DNA from: an uncultured Erysipelothrix sp.
GTDB taxonomy: Bacteria; Bacillota_I; Bacilli_A; Erysipelotrichales; Erysipelotrichaceae
NCBI GenBank assembly: GCA_947631935.1
Contig: CANRNG010000005.1
Span: 1 to 44,908 of the forward strand
Direction: 5' to 3'
DNA length: 44,908 bases
The notes below the pieces were generated by a model, which saw only the letters and a program-made list of their open reading frames with translations, had not been told where the DNA came from and did no database searches. Every line of letters begins with the position of its first letter. The first letter of the stretch is position 1. Shown here one piece after another: positions 8,692 through 15,623 of this stretch. The translations under genes were made by a program, and so were the position numbers.

Positions 8692-10315
8692 AAAAATTGT
8701 AGTTGTGGGTGGTGTAGCGGGTGGGATGAGTTTTGCGACCCGCTATCGACGATTGAACCAAAGCGCAGAGATTATAGTTTTAGACAAAGGACCTTATGTT
8801 TCATTTGCGAATTGTGGCCTCCCTTACTATATTTCAAAAGAAATTACCAATCGTAGTGATTTATTGGTAGCGGATCAAAAAATGTTGGAAAATCGATTCA
8901 GGTTGAATGTAAAAACGAATCATGAAGTGATTAAGATTAATCCAACCGCAAAAACTTTGGACGTAAGAAATAAGGGTCGTATTGAAACCATGGGTTATGA
9001 TCAATTGATTCTATCGACCGGTGCCAAACCCATTGTTTTAGGTATTTCAGGAAGAAATGAAGGTGTGTTTACACTAAGAAATATTCCAGACGTGGATGCA
9101 ATCACAAACTATATCGAAAATCACAATCCCAAGTCCGCAGTTGTGATTGGGGCGGGCTTCATTGGTTTGGAAATGGCTGAAAACTTAAGAAAATTAGGTT
9201 TAGGGGTCAGTGTTGTTGAAAAAGCACCCCAAGTCTTACCTCCATTTGATGTAGAGATGGCACAATTTGCATTCAATGAACTTATAAAAAATAAGGTTTC
9301 AGTCTACACGAATACCAGTGTGACGCATTTTGAAGACAAATTGGCAGTTTTAGAAGATGGCACCAAACTGAATGCAGATATGGTCATCATGTCCGTGGGC
9401 GTTTTACCTGATACCCAAATCGCAGAAGATGCAGGATTAGTGCTCGGTATGCGTGGTGGTTTGGTGGTAAATGAGAATTACCAAACTTCGGATCCAAATA
9501 TTTATGCGATTGGCGATGCCATTATTGTGAATCATACCATCACCCATGAAAAGACCATGATTCCGCTTGCTTCCCCCGCAAACAGACAAGGCCGTCAGTT
9601 GGCAGATATTTTAAATGGGATTGAACATGCCAATCATGGTTCTTTGGGAACCGCTATTCTACGTTTGTTTGATTTAACTTTTGCTTCTACAGGACTCAAT
9701 GAAAGACAACTTCAAAACAAAAATTATGAAGTCCTGCACTTATATGCAAACAACCATGCTGGATATTTTCCAAATGCCACAAAAATTAATTTAAAGGTTA
9801 TTTTCGATCCGAAAACAGAAGCTATTTTGGGAGCACAAGCAGTCGGGAAGTCCGGTGTTGATAAGCGTATTGACGTCATTGCCACTGCCATCAAAGCAAA
9901 AATGAAAGTCAGTGATTTACAAGAATTAGAATTAAGTTATGCGCCACCTTATGGTTCTGCCAAGGATATTGTAAATATGGTAGGCTATGTATCTCAAAAC
10001 ATGATCATGGGGATCACAAAAACTGTACAGTGGCATGCGTTGGATAAATTACAAGAAGCCGGTGCTTTAATTTTAGATGTAAGGGAAGAAAATGAAGTCA
10101 AAGCTGGCGCTATTAAAGGTTCAGTTCACATGAAAGTCGATGATATTTATAAAAATATGAATCAACTACCCAAAGATCGTCATATTGTGATTCATTGTGA
10201 AAGTGGGGGTCGCTCCTATAACGCTGAACAAATACTAAGAGCCCATGGATTTGAAGTATCCAATCTTGATGGTGGATATCATCTTTATAAAGTTTTTGAA
10301 ACAGGGAGTAGATAA
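8681..10315 (+). CDS. CoA-disulfide/CoA-persulfide reductase with C-terminal rhodanese domain
   Basis: 544 residues. FAD-binding GGVAGG near the start, the catalytic Cys45 in SFANCGLPY, the second nucleotide-binding VIGAGFIGLEMAE (about 156-168), and the FAD-site ATP-like segment YAIGDAI (about 277) mark the pyridine-nucleotide disulfide oxidoreductase CoADR family. A rhodanese domain fused at about 450-544 has its own active Cys506 (CESGGRS). Fused CoADR-RHD proteins reduce CoA persulfide or disulfide with NAD(P)H. It sits between two free rhodaneses and a CstR-like repressor, the same theme as the enterococcal cstR-coaP locus. Symbol withheld because naming varies (cdr/coaP). Confidence 0.93.
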   Translation: MDAKKIVVVGGVAGGMSFATRYRRLNQSAEIIVLDKGPYVSFANCGLPYYISKEITNRSDLLVADQKMLENRFRLNVKTNHEVIKINPTAKTLDVRNKGRIETMGYDQLILSTGAKPIVLGISGRNEGVFTLRNIPDVDAITNYIENHNPKSAVVIGAGFIGLEMAENLRKLGLGVSVVEKAPQVLPPFDVEMAQFAFNELIKNKVSVYTNTSVTHFEDKLAVLEDGTKLNADMVIMSVGVLPDTQIAEDAGLVLGMRGGLVVNENYQTSDPNIYAIGDAIIVNHTITHEKTMIPLASPANRQGRQLADILNGIEHANHGSLGTAILRLFDLTFASTGLNERQLQNKNYEVLHLYANNHAGYFPNATKINLKVIFDPKTEAILGAQAVGKSGVDKRIDVIATAIKAKMKVSDLQELELSYAPPYGSAKDIVNMVGYVSQNMIMGITKTVQWHALDKLQEAGALILDVREENEVKAGAIKGSVHMKVDDIYKNMNQLPKDRHIVIHCESGGRSYNAEQILRAHGFEVSNLDGGYHLYKVFETGSR

Positions 10316-10321
10316 TTAAAG

Positions 10322-10615
10322 ATGCGTTCAATTATAATGCAAGAAATGATGCACTTAAAAGACATTTCAATTCTCGATGTAAGAGAAATAGATGAAGTCA
10401 TGACGGGTAAAATTCCAGGAGCCCAAAACATGCCTTTGTCTTCATTTCAAGTCTTGATTCCTACTTTAAGTCGGGATAAAACATACCATGTCGTTTGTCA
10501 ATCTGGATCAAGATCGCTAATGGCTTGCCAAATCTTAACACAAATGGGTTATAATGTAGTTAATGTATTGGGCGGCATGGGTGCCTACAAAGGAGTATTA
10601 GATTATGAAATGTGA
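10322..10615 (+). CDS. Second single-domain rhodanese
   Basis: 97-residue rhodanese-fold protein with LDVREIDEV (about 19-27) and active loop CQSGSRS (Cys59). It starts 6 bases after the reductase stop without a convincing ribosome site, so it may depend on translation of the upstream gene. Its end overlaps the CstR-like gene by 11 bases. It differs clearly in sequence from the first rhodanese, so the two are not a recent duplication. Confidence 0.9.
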   Translation: MRSIIMQEMMHLKDISILDVREIDEVMTGKIPGAQNMPLSSFQVLIPTLSRDKTYHVVCQSGSRSLMACQILTQMGYNVVNVLGGMGAYKGVLDYEM

Positions 10616-10856
10616 CCAAAGCACAAAAAATAGAATGCAGAGAATTAAGGGCCAAGTTCAAGGTGTCATTAATATGATGGAAGATGAACGTAGTTGTGAA
10701 GACATTGTGATTCAACTGAGCGCGATCCGTTCCAGTGTTGATAAAGTGATATCCTTGATTACAACCAACAATCTATTGTCAACAATTGAAGAAAACTACG
10801 ATATATCAATTGAAGGTGTTGAAGAAGCCATTAACTTGGTTGTTAAGAGTAAGTAA
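10605..10856 (+). CDS. CsoR/CstR-family repressor, CstR-like, single conserved cysteine
   Basis: 83-residue all-helical repressor with the family core RIKGQVQGVINMMED and Cys31 (RSCEDI). The copper ligands His-x3-Cys of CsoR are absent, and the C-terminal EAINLVVKSK closely resembles CstR, so a persulfide/sulfide sensor is the best call. Known CstR uses Cys31 and Cys60; here position 60 is Thr (NNLLST). Cys3 is the only other cysteine. Last gene of the cassette, with AAAGGAG upstream, and most likely acting on the palindrome at 8364-8391. Confidence 0.88.
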   Translation: MKCDQSTKNRMQRIKGQVQGVINMMEDERSCEDIVIQLSAIRSSVDKVISLITTNNLLSTIEENYDISIEGVEEAINLVVKSK

Positions 10857-10887
10857 AAAGCATGCACATTTCGTTGTGCATGCTTTT
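10856..10887. terminator. Bidirectional terminator between cstR-like and GntR genes
   Basis: 13-bp perfect stem AAAAGCATGCACA/TGTGCATGCTTTT with a 6-base loop. It has A and T runs on both sides and lies between convergent genes. Confidence 0.9.
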
Positions 10888-11590
10888 AGTATGAAAAATT
10901 TGAAAGTTTTAAGAAGCGGGTGCTCTTGTAATTATGAACATCAATAGAATAGTCAAAGATTTCTCCAGTTTTCAACATCGATTTATTGATGGATAATAAA
11001 GCAGGATCGCCTTCATTAAGGTCCAAAAGTTTTGCTTCATCTTTGGTTAGAGCGCGTGCTTGCAATACCCGATCAACATAACCAATTTGTTTGTTCAAAC
11101 CTTCGCGAATATAGTTATAAATAGATCCTTCTAAAATTTCTTTATTTAAGTAGGGAACGTGTTTGCGATTGAAGTAGGAATATTCAATAACCCATTTAAC
11201 ATTATCCACAACTCTCAAACGGGTTATGTGATAAATGGGTGCACCAACTTCGCATTGGAGTTCCTTTGCGATGGCTTCGGATGCGTTTTGTTCCTCAAAA
11301 TGGATGACTTTAGTTATAATAGTCGCATTATTGAAGTCTTGGGTAAGTCCTCTAAATGTTTCCAAGTTAATAGCACCATCTATCGAAATTTCTCTTATAA
11401 AAAAGCCGCTTCCCTGTATTGGTATCACAAACCCCTTGCGGACCAAAACTTCAATGGCTTTACGAATGGTATTACGACTTAACCCATAAGACTCGATGAG
11501 TTCATCTTCAGTGGGCAGTTTATCATTATAGATTCCTTCTTGTATTTTCTTTTCAATTGAATCACACACAACTTGATATTTATGTTTCAC
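10886..11590 (-). CDS. GntR-family regulator, HutC/UTRA subgroup
   Basis: 234 residues: N-terminal winged helix (LPTEDELIESYGLSRNTIRKA, then GFVIPIQGSGFF) and a C-terminal UTRA effector domain (about 95-230, with EYSYFNRKHVPYL). UTRA regulators usually sense sugar phosphates or related small metabolites. GTG start with AAGGTGAT five bases upstream. Its own -10 (TATAAT, minus strand, 11614-11619) lies next to an inverted repeat at 11626-11660, which suggests autoregulation. Target is uncertain: the divergent CofE-like gene by position, or the beta-glucoside genes 3 kb away by family habit. Confidence 0.92.
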   Translation of the reverse strand: MKHKYQVVCDSIEKKIQEGIYNDKLPTEDELIESYGLSRNTIRKAIEVLVRKGFVIPIQGSGFFIREISIDGAINLETFRGLTQDFNNATIITKVIHFEEQNASEAIAKELQCEVGAPIYHITRLRVVDNVKWVIEYSYFNRKHVPYLNKEILEGSIYNYIREGLNKQIGYVDRVLQARALTKDEAKLLDLNEGDPALLSINKSMLKTGEIFDYSIDVHNYKSTRFLKLSNFSY

Positions 11591-11625
11591 AAACGATCAC
11601 CTTCTCTCAAAATATTATACCATGA

Positions 11626-11660
11626 ATTTATAGATATGATTAAAATAGATACCTATAAAT
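11626..11660. promoter_or_regulatory. Inverted-repeat operator candidate between GntR and CofE-like genes
   Basis: Arms ATTTATAGATAT and ATACCTATAAAT (11 of 12 complementary) separated by 11 bases. The left arm falls between the -35 and -10 positions of the GntR promoter. Probably the binding site of the GntR regulator; inferred. Confidence 0.5.
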
Positions 11661-11676
11661 CGTGTGAAATTATGGC

Positions 11677-11706
11677 TTGGATATATATTAGGTATGACTT
11701 TATAAA
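11677..11706 (+). promoter_or_regulatory. Candidate promoter of the CofE-like gene
   Basis: TTGGAT, 18 bases, TATAAA, about 75 bases upstream of the gene's likely start. The spacer is AT-rich and non-coding. Confidence 0.4.
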
Positions 11707-11783
11707 AAAGATGATGGCTTTATTGAGTTTGGGGGTTAGTTATGGTATTATGAGTCCGGAAATTAAGGTAGGTGTTTGTTATT

Positions 11784-12977
11784 TTGAGAAGACAAATCGG
11801 AACTGTCGCGAGAGGTATTCGCTGCCCCATTATACAAGAAAATGATGACTTGGTGAATATTGTAGTAGACAGTGTACTTGAAGCAAGTAAGTTACACAAC
11901 TATGAAATAAAAGACCACGATGTGGTTGGCGTTACGGAATCCATTTTAGCAAGAGCCCAAGGAAATTATGTTTCCATCGATGCGATTGCCAAAGATGTAC
12001 AAACCAAACTGGGAGATGGCACCATTGCCGTCCTATTCCCAATCCTATCTAGAAATCGATTTGCAGGAATCCTACAAGGTATCGCAAGGGCTGCAAAGAA
12101 AATTGTATTGGTTTTAAAATACCCTTCTGATGAAGTAGGAAATCCTTTAATTGACATGGATCAACTGGATGCATCGGGCATCAACCCATACCAAGACACA
12201 CTGACCTTAGAAGCGTTTAAAAAGCACTTCGGAGAAAGTAGACACCCCTTTACCAATATGGACTATGTTGGCTTTTACCAAGAACTTATTGAAAACGAAG
12301 GTGCCATTTGTGAGATTATATTTTCAAATCAACCAGAAGCAGCCTTACCCTATGCTGAAAACTTTCTAACAGCCGATATCCATACCTACAAAAGAACAAA
12401 ACGTATCCTGAAAGAAAAGGGTGCACAAAACGTTTTGAGTCTATCAGATATCTTAAATGAATCGGTAGATGGATCGGGCTATAATGAGGAGTATGGACTT
12501 TTGGGTGCCAATAAGGCAACCGATGAAACCTTAAAACTCTTTCCACGAGATGGTGAAGTCTTTGTACACGAGGTACAACGTATTCTTTTTGAAAAAACCC
12601 ACAAACAGGTTGAAGTCATGGTTTATGGGGATGGGGCGTTTAAAGACCCAGTTGGAAAAATTTGGGAACTTGCCGATCCTACAGTTTCGCCATTTTATAC
12701 CATTGGTTTAGAAGGCACACCCAACGAAATTAAATTAAAATACTTGGCTGACACCCAACTCAAAGGACTCAATCCTCACGAACTTAGAGAAGCCATTAAA
12801 GAAGAAATAAAAAACAAAACAAACAATAATAATGAGGCCAATAACAGACTGGGCACAACACCCAGACGTATCATTGATCTCATTGGTTCTCTTTGTGACT
12901 TGACCTCTGGATCAGGTGATAAAGGAACACCCGTTATCCATATCCAAGGATACTTTGATAGCTATTCTGACGAATAA
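11784..12977 (+). CDS. CofE-like protein (coenzyme F420-0:L-glutamate ligase family), function unknown here
   Basis: 397 residues from the TTG at 11784. The N-terminal half matches the CofE/FbiB ligase fold: RGIRCPIIQENDDLVNIV, then the KDHDVVGVTESILARAQG segment where CofE has its nucleotide/metal site (DGDVVVVaqKvVSkaEG pattern). CofE adds gamma-linked glutamates to F420-0; no other F420 gene is visible, so the acceptor may be different. The C-terminal ~150 residues are less familiar and contain an Asn-rich stretch (KNKTNNNNEANNR). Start choice: TTG 11784 has AAGGTAGG 11 bases upstream; the track's GTG 11772 lies directly on that site. Divergent from a GntR regulator. Confidence 0.75.
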   Translation: MRRQIGTVARGIRCPIIQENDDLVNIVVDSVLEASKLHNYEIKDHDVVGVTESILARAQGNYVSIDAIAKDVQTKLGDGTIAVLFPILSRNRFAGILQGIARAAKKIVLVLKYPSDEVGNPLIDMDQLDASGINPYQDTLTLEAFKKHFGESRHPFTNMDYVGFYQELIENEGAICEIIFSNQPEAALPYAENFLTADIHTYKRTKRILKEKGAQNVLSLSDILNESVDGSGYNEEYGLLGANKATDETLKLFPRDGEVFVHEVQRILFEKTHKQVEVMVYGDGAFKDPVGKIWELADPTVSPFYTIGLEGTPNEIKLKYLADTQLKGLNPHELREAIKEEIKNKTNNNNEANNRLGTTPRRIIDLIGSLCDLTSGSGDKGTPVIHIQGYFDSYSDE

Positions 12978-12979
12978 AA

Positions 12980-13002
12980 AAAACACCATTTTATGGTGTT
13001 TT
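12980..13002. terminator. Bidirectional terminator
   Basis: AAAACACCAT-TTT-ATGGTGTTTT between convergent genes, with A/T runs on both sides. Confidence 0.9.
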
Positions 13003-13004
13003 CT

Positions 13005-13766
13005 TTATTTCCAAGACAATATATTTTCCAAGACATTTTTATTGGTGGCCGCAATGACGTAATAATGATTTTTATCTAAGGGATATCCTTCAATTGTATC
13101 TCCAAAATACCAAGATCCACCCGCTTCCTTTAAAATAATAAAGGCAGCTGCTACATCCCACAAAGTAATCTTAGGGAACACATATGCAAGACCCATTTCA
13201 AAAGCAACTTCACAAACTTCAATGGCAGCACTGCCCAAGAAACGATGGGTTGCAATCTTGTTTTTAATTTCAGGCAATGGTTTTTTAAACAAACCTTCCT
13301 TGGATAAATCTCCAAAGATTAACCCCTGTTCAATGCGCAATGCATCTCGATTTGGATTCATTTGATAGGGAGTATTGTTGAGGTAGGCACCTTCTCCTTT
13401 GATTCCCTTAAATAAACGCTGGGCCATCACATCATACACAAAGCCAAATAACGGCTCGTTGTTGTTGTAGTATGCCAAAGAAATCGCGAAATGTTGTTTT
13501 TGATGAATTAAGTTGGTGGTACCATCGATGGGATCAATGATAAATAAATTATTTAAATCCTGAGTTTGGATGGTATCTTCCTCAGTTAAAAAATTTGCGT
13601 CTGGATATGCTTTCACAATACCATTCACTAAAAAAGCTTCAACTTGGTAATCGATATTGGTGACCCAGTCATGGGTATCTTTACTTTTAATATGTAATTC
13701 TTCTTGAATGAGTGTCTGAATCAACTCACCTGCTTCTAAAATTAACTGTTCAATAAATGCGATCAT
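13005..13766 (-). CDS. Inositol monophosphatase family protein
   Basis: 253 residues of the Mg-dependent, Li-sensitive IMPase/SuhB/CysQ phosphatase family. Metal ligands are visible: LTEED (E62/E63), DPIDGTTN (D78, D81) and WDVAAA (about 203), the full signature set. The substrate (inositol phosphate, nucleotide bisphosphate or sugar phosphate) cannot be read. Its start overlaps the end of the FAD oxidoreductase by 17 bases, so the two form an operon; the pairing has no pathway explanation I can support. Confidence 0.92.
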   Translation of the reverse strand: MIAFIEQLILEAGELIQTLIQEELHIKSKDTHDWVTNIDYQVEAFLVNGIVKAYPDANFLTEEDTIQTQDLNNLFIIDPIDGTTNLIHQKQHFAISLAYYNNNEPLFGFVYDVMAQRLFKGIKGEGAYLNNTPYQMNPNRDALRIEQGLIFGDLSKEGLFKKPLPEIKNKIATHRFLGSAAIEVCEVAFEMGLAYVFPKITLWDVAAAFIILKEAGGSWYFGDTIEGYPLDKNHYYVIAATNKNVLENILSWK

Positions 13767-14805
13767 AAGAGGACTCCTTTGTTTTCTTATAAATAAATTG
13801 TTTGGGGTTGTATGTATTATCTAGAGGCACTTCATTTATGATGTTTTGTGCCAAATCATAGCCGATAATAGGGCCACTGCTTAAGCCGCTGGACCCCAAA
13901 CCACTCACAATATAGATATCGTCATACCCATCAAGCTTACCATAAATGGGCAAGTTTAAGGGATTAAGGGCTCTTAATCCAATTTGATAGGTGGGGTCTA
14001 CATTGGGTAAATTGAGATAAACCGATGCTTGGTTTTTCAGATCGTTTGCAATATCCAGATCAAAATCCATATGGATTGGATCAGTCTCATGAGAAGCCCC
14101 AACAATCAATTCATATTCATTAAACAAAAGATCAATTTCACCCTTGGGTAATACCATAGTGTGATTATTTTTAGGATAAGGATACTTCAACAACATCCCT
14201 TTTTGGGCTTTGTGTTTTATGACATAACCCGGTAAATCCATTACTTCATGCAGCCTACCCCCAGGCGCCAGAATAATCTTATCGTATCCTTTATTTAAAA
14301 GATGAGATAGGGTTGTGGTTTCATTGATAAAGTTAACGTCACTCAAATGATGCCTTACTGTTTTTAAATACTGTGCCCCATCTACTTTAAAAGCACCTTC
14401 AATATAGATGCCTTTATTAAACTTTAAATCCTGAGGTATCCGATTTAAAGATGTGACTTCTTCAATGTGTTTCATGATGGGATTGTTTATATATCTTTTA
14501 GAAATCAATTCCCAAATAAATTCATGACGTTTTTCATTGATGATTAAGGCCCCTGAATGATCTACGAAACTATCGTCATCTAAATCTTTAATTAATTTTT
14601 GATAAAAATTGGCGCCCCTTTCAACCAATTGATACCAAGCCTTATTTCTTCTTTGAACTGACCATGGACAGACAATCCCAACGGCTGCTTTGGTGCCGCC
14701 ATATAGGTTGTCATCGTAAACGTCAATTTCTATATTTTTATTGTCGCTTAGGTAAAGGGCGGTTGTTGCGCCCACTATCCCAAAGCCAATGATTGCGATT
14801 TTCAT
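13750..14805 (-). CDS. FAD-dependent oxidoreductase, DAO family
   Basis: 351 residues. The ORF track extends upstream to 14949, but the Rossmann start MKIAIIGFGIVGA follows AGGAGGTG six bases upstream of the ATG at 14805, so I start there. GxGxxG at the N-terminus, a substrate domain in the middle, and the C-terminal FAD-contact segment SGLGSSGLSSGPIIG mark a D-amino-acid-oxidase/glycine-oxidase-like enzyme. Substrate unknown. First gene of a minus-strand pair with the inositol-phosphatase-like gene; divergent from the SDR gene. Confidence 0.88.
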   Translation of the reverse strand: MKIAIIGFGIVGATTALYLSDNKNIEIDVYDDNLYGGTKAAVGIVCPWSVQRRNKAWYQLVERGANFYQKLIKDLDDDSFVDHSGALIINEKRHEFIWELISKRYINNPIMKHIEEVTSLNRIPQDLKFNKGIYIEGAFKVDGAQYLKTVRHHLSDVNFINETTTLSHLLNKGYDKIILAPGGRLHEVMDLPGYVIKHKAQKGMLLKYPYPKNNHTMVLPKGEIDLLFNEYELIVGASHETDPIHMDFDLDIANDLKNQASVYLNLPNVDPTYQIGLRALNPLNLPIYGKLDGYDDIYIVSGLGSSGLSSGPIIGYDLAQNIINEVPLDNTYNPKQFIYKKTKESSYDRIY

Positions 14806-14889
14806 ATAACACCTCCTGTTTATTTTAATAAGATTGTGGATAACTGTCAATTTTTTGATAGAATATACTAAACAGAAAGAAGGACCCAT

Positions 14890-15567
14890 ATGAAAACAAT
14901 TGTAATAACGGGTGCAGCGCACGGATTGGGCAAAGCACTGGCGAACCATCTAAAAGATGAAAACCTCATTTTGATTGATCGAGACTTAGAAGCCTTGAGT
15001 GACTTGAGTGAAAAACTGGATGCGACGATGATTGTGGCTGATATTTCAAAACCAGACCACATAGAATCAATCGTAGATGCTTTGGAGGGTAAAATTGATG
15101 TGTTGATCAATAATGCTGGATTGTGGATATCGGGGGATGTTTCTTTTCAAAATAGCACACAAGAAAGACTCCATGATGTGATTGGATCCAATGTTTATGG
15201 TAGTATTGCGTTAATCACGGGACTTTTCAACAACCTCAAGGATGGATTGATTATCAATATTAATTCTCAAAGTGGTGTTGTGGTTGAAAAAGACTATCCA
15301 GTTTATAACGCAAGTAAACATGCAACTAAAGCATTCACCAAAGCAATTCAGGATGATTTGGCAAAATATAATATTAGAATTACCGATATTCATCCAGGTT
15401 TGATTAATACAGGATTTTATGAACGCGCAAATGATCCACTGCCCAAGGCAGTCCTAGATTCAGGTCTTGATGTCATGGCCATTGTGGATTTGGTGCAATA
15501 TATTTTAGATCTGCCCAACCATATTACCTTACCCAGTATAGAAATTAAAGATATGCGAAGCTTCTAG
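14890..15567 (+). CDS. Short-chain dehydrogenase/reductase
   Basis: 225 residues of classical SDR architecture: cofactor motif TGAAHGLG (about 7-14), NNAG (about 74), catalytic Ser in NINSQSG and YNASK (about 138-142). It therefore should be an active NAD(P)-dependent oxidoreductase; the substrate is not readable. An Asp after beta-2 (LIDRD) hints at NAD(H) rather than NADP(H) preference, which is inference. Ribosome site AGAAGGA precedes the ATG. It ends just before the promoter of the diguanylate cyclase operon. Confidence 0.9.
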   Translation: MKTIVITGAAHGLGKALANHLKDENLILIDRDLEALSDLSEKLDATMIVADISKPDHIESIVDALEGKIDVLINNAGLWISGDVSFQNSTQERLHDVIGSNVYGSIALITGLFNNLKDGLIININSQSGVVVEKDYPVYNASKHATKAFTKAIQDDLAKYNIRITDIHPGLINTGFYERANDPLPKAVLDSGLDVMAIVDLVQYILDLPNHITLPSIEIKDMRSF

Positions 15568-15571
15568 GTTA

Positions 15572-15600
15572 TTGTAAAGGGCGTGAAATCACTATATAAT
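15572..15600 (+). promoter_or_regulatory. Promoter of the diguanylate cyclase operon
   Basis: TTGTAA, 17 bases, TATAAT, starting 5 bases after the SDR stop codon and ending 23 bases before the GTG start. Confidence 0.8.
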
Positions 15601-15623
15601 AACTTTTAGATTCGGAGGATGAA

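Noticed and set aside
11573-11845. 90-residue ORF spanning the GntR/CofE-like gap
   Set aside because: Starts inside the GntR gene on the opposite strand and runs out of frame into the CofE-like gene; overlaps the promoters and lacks a ribosome site.
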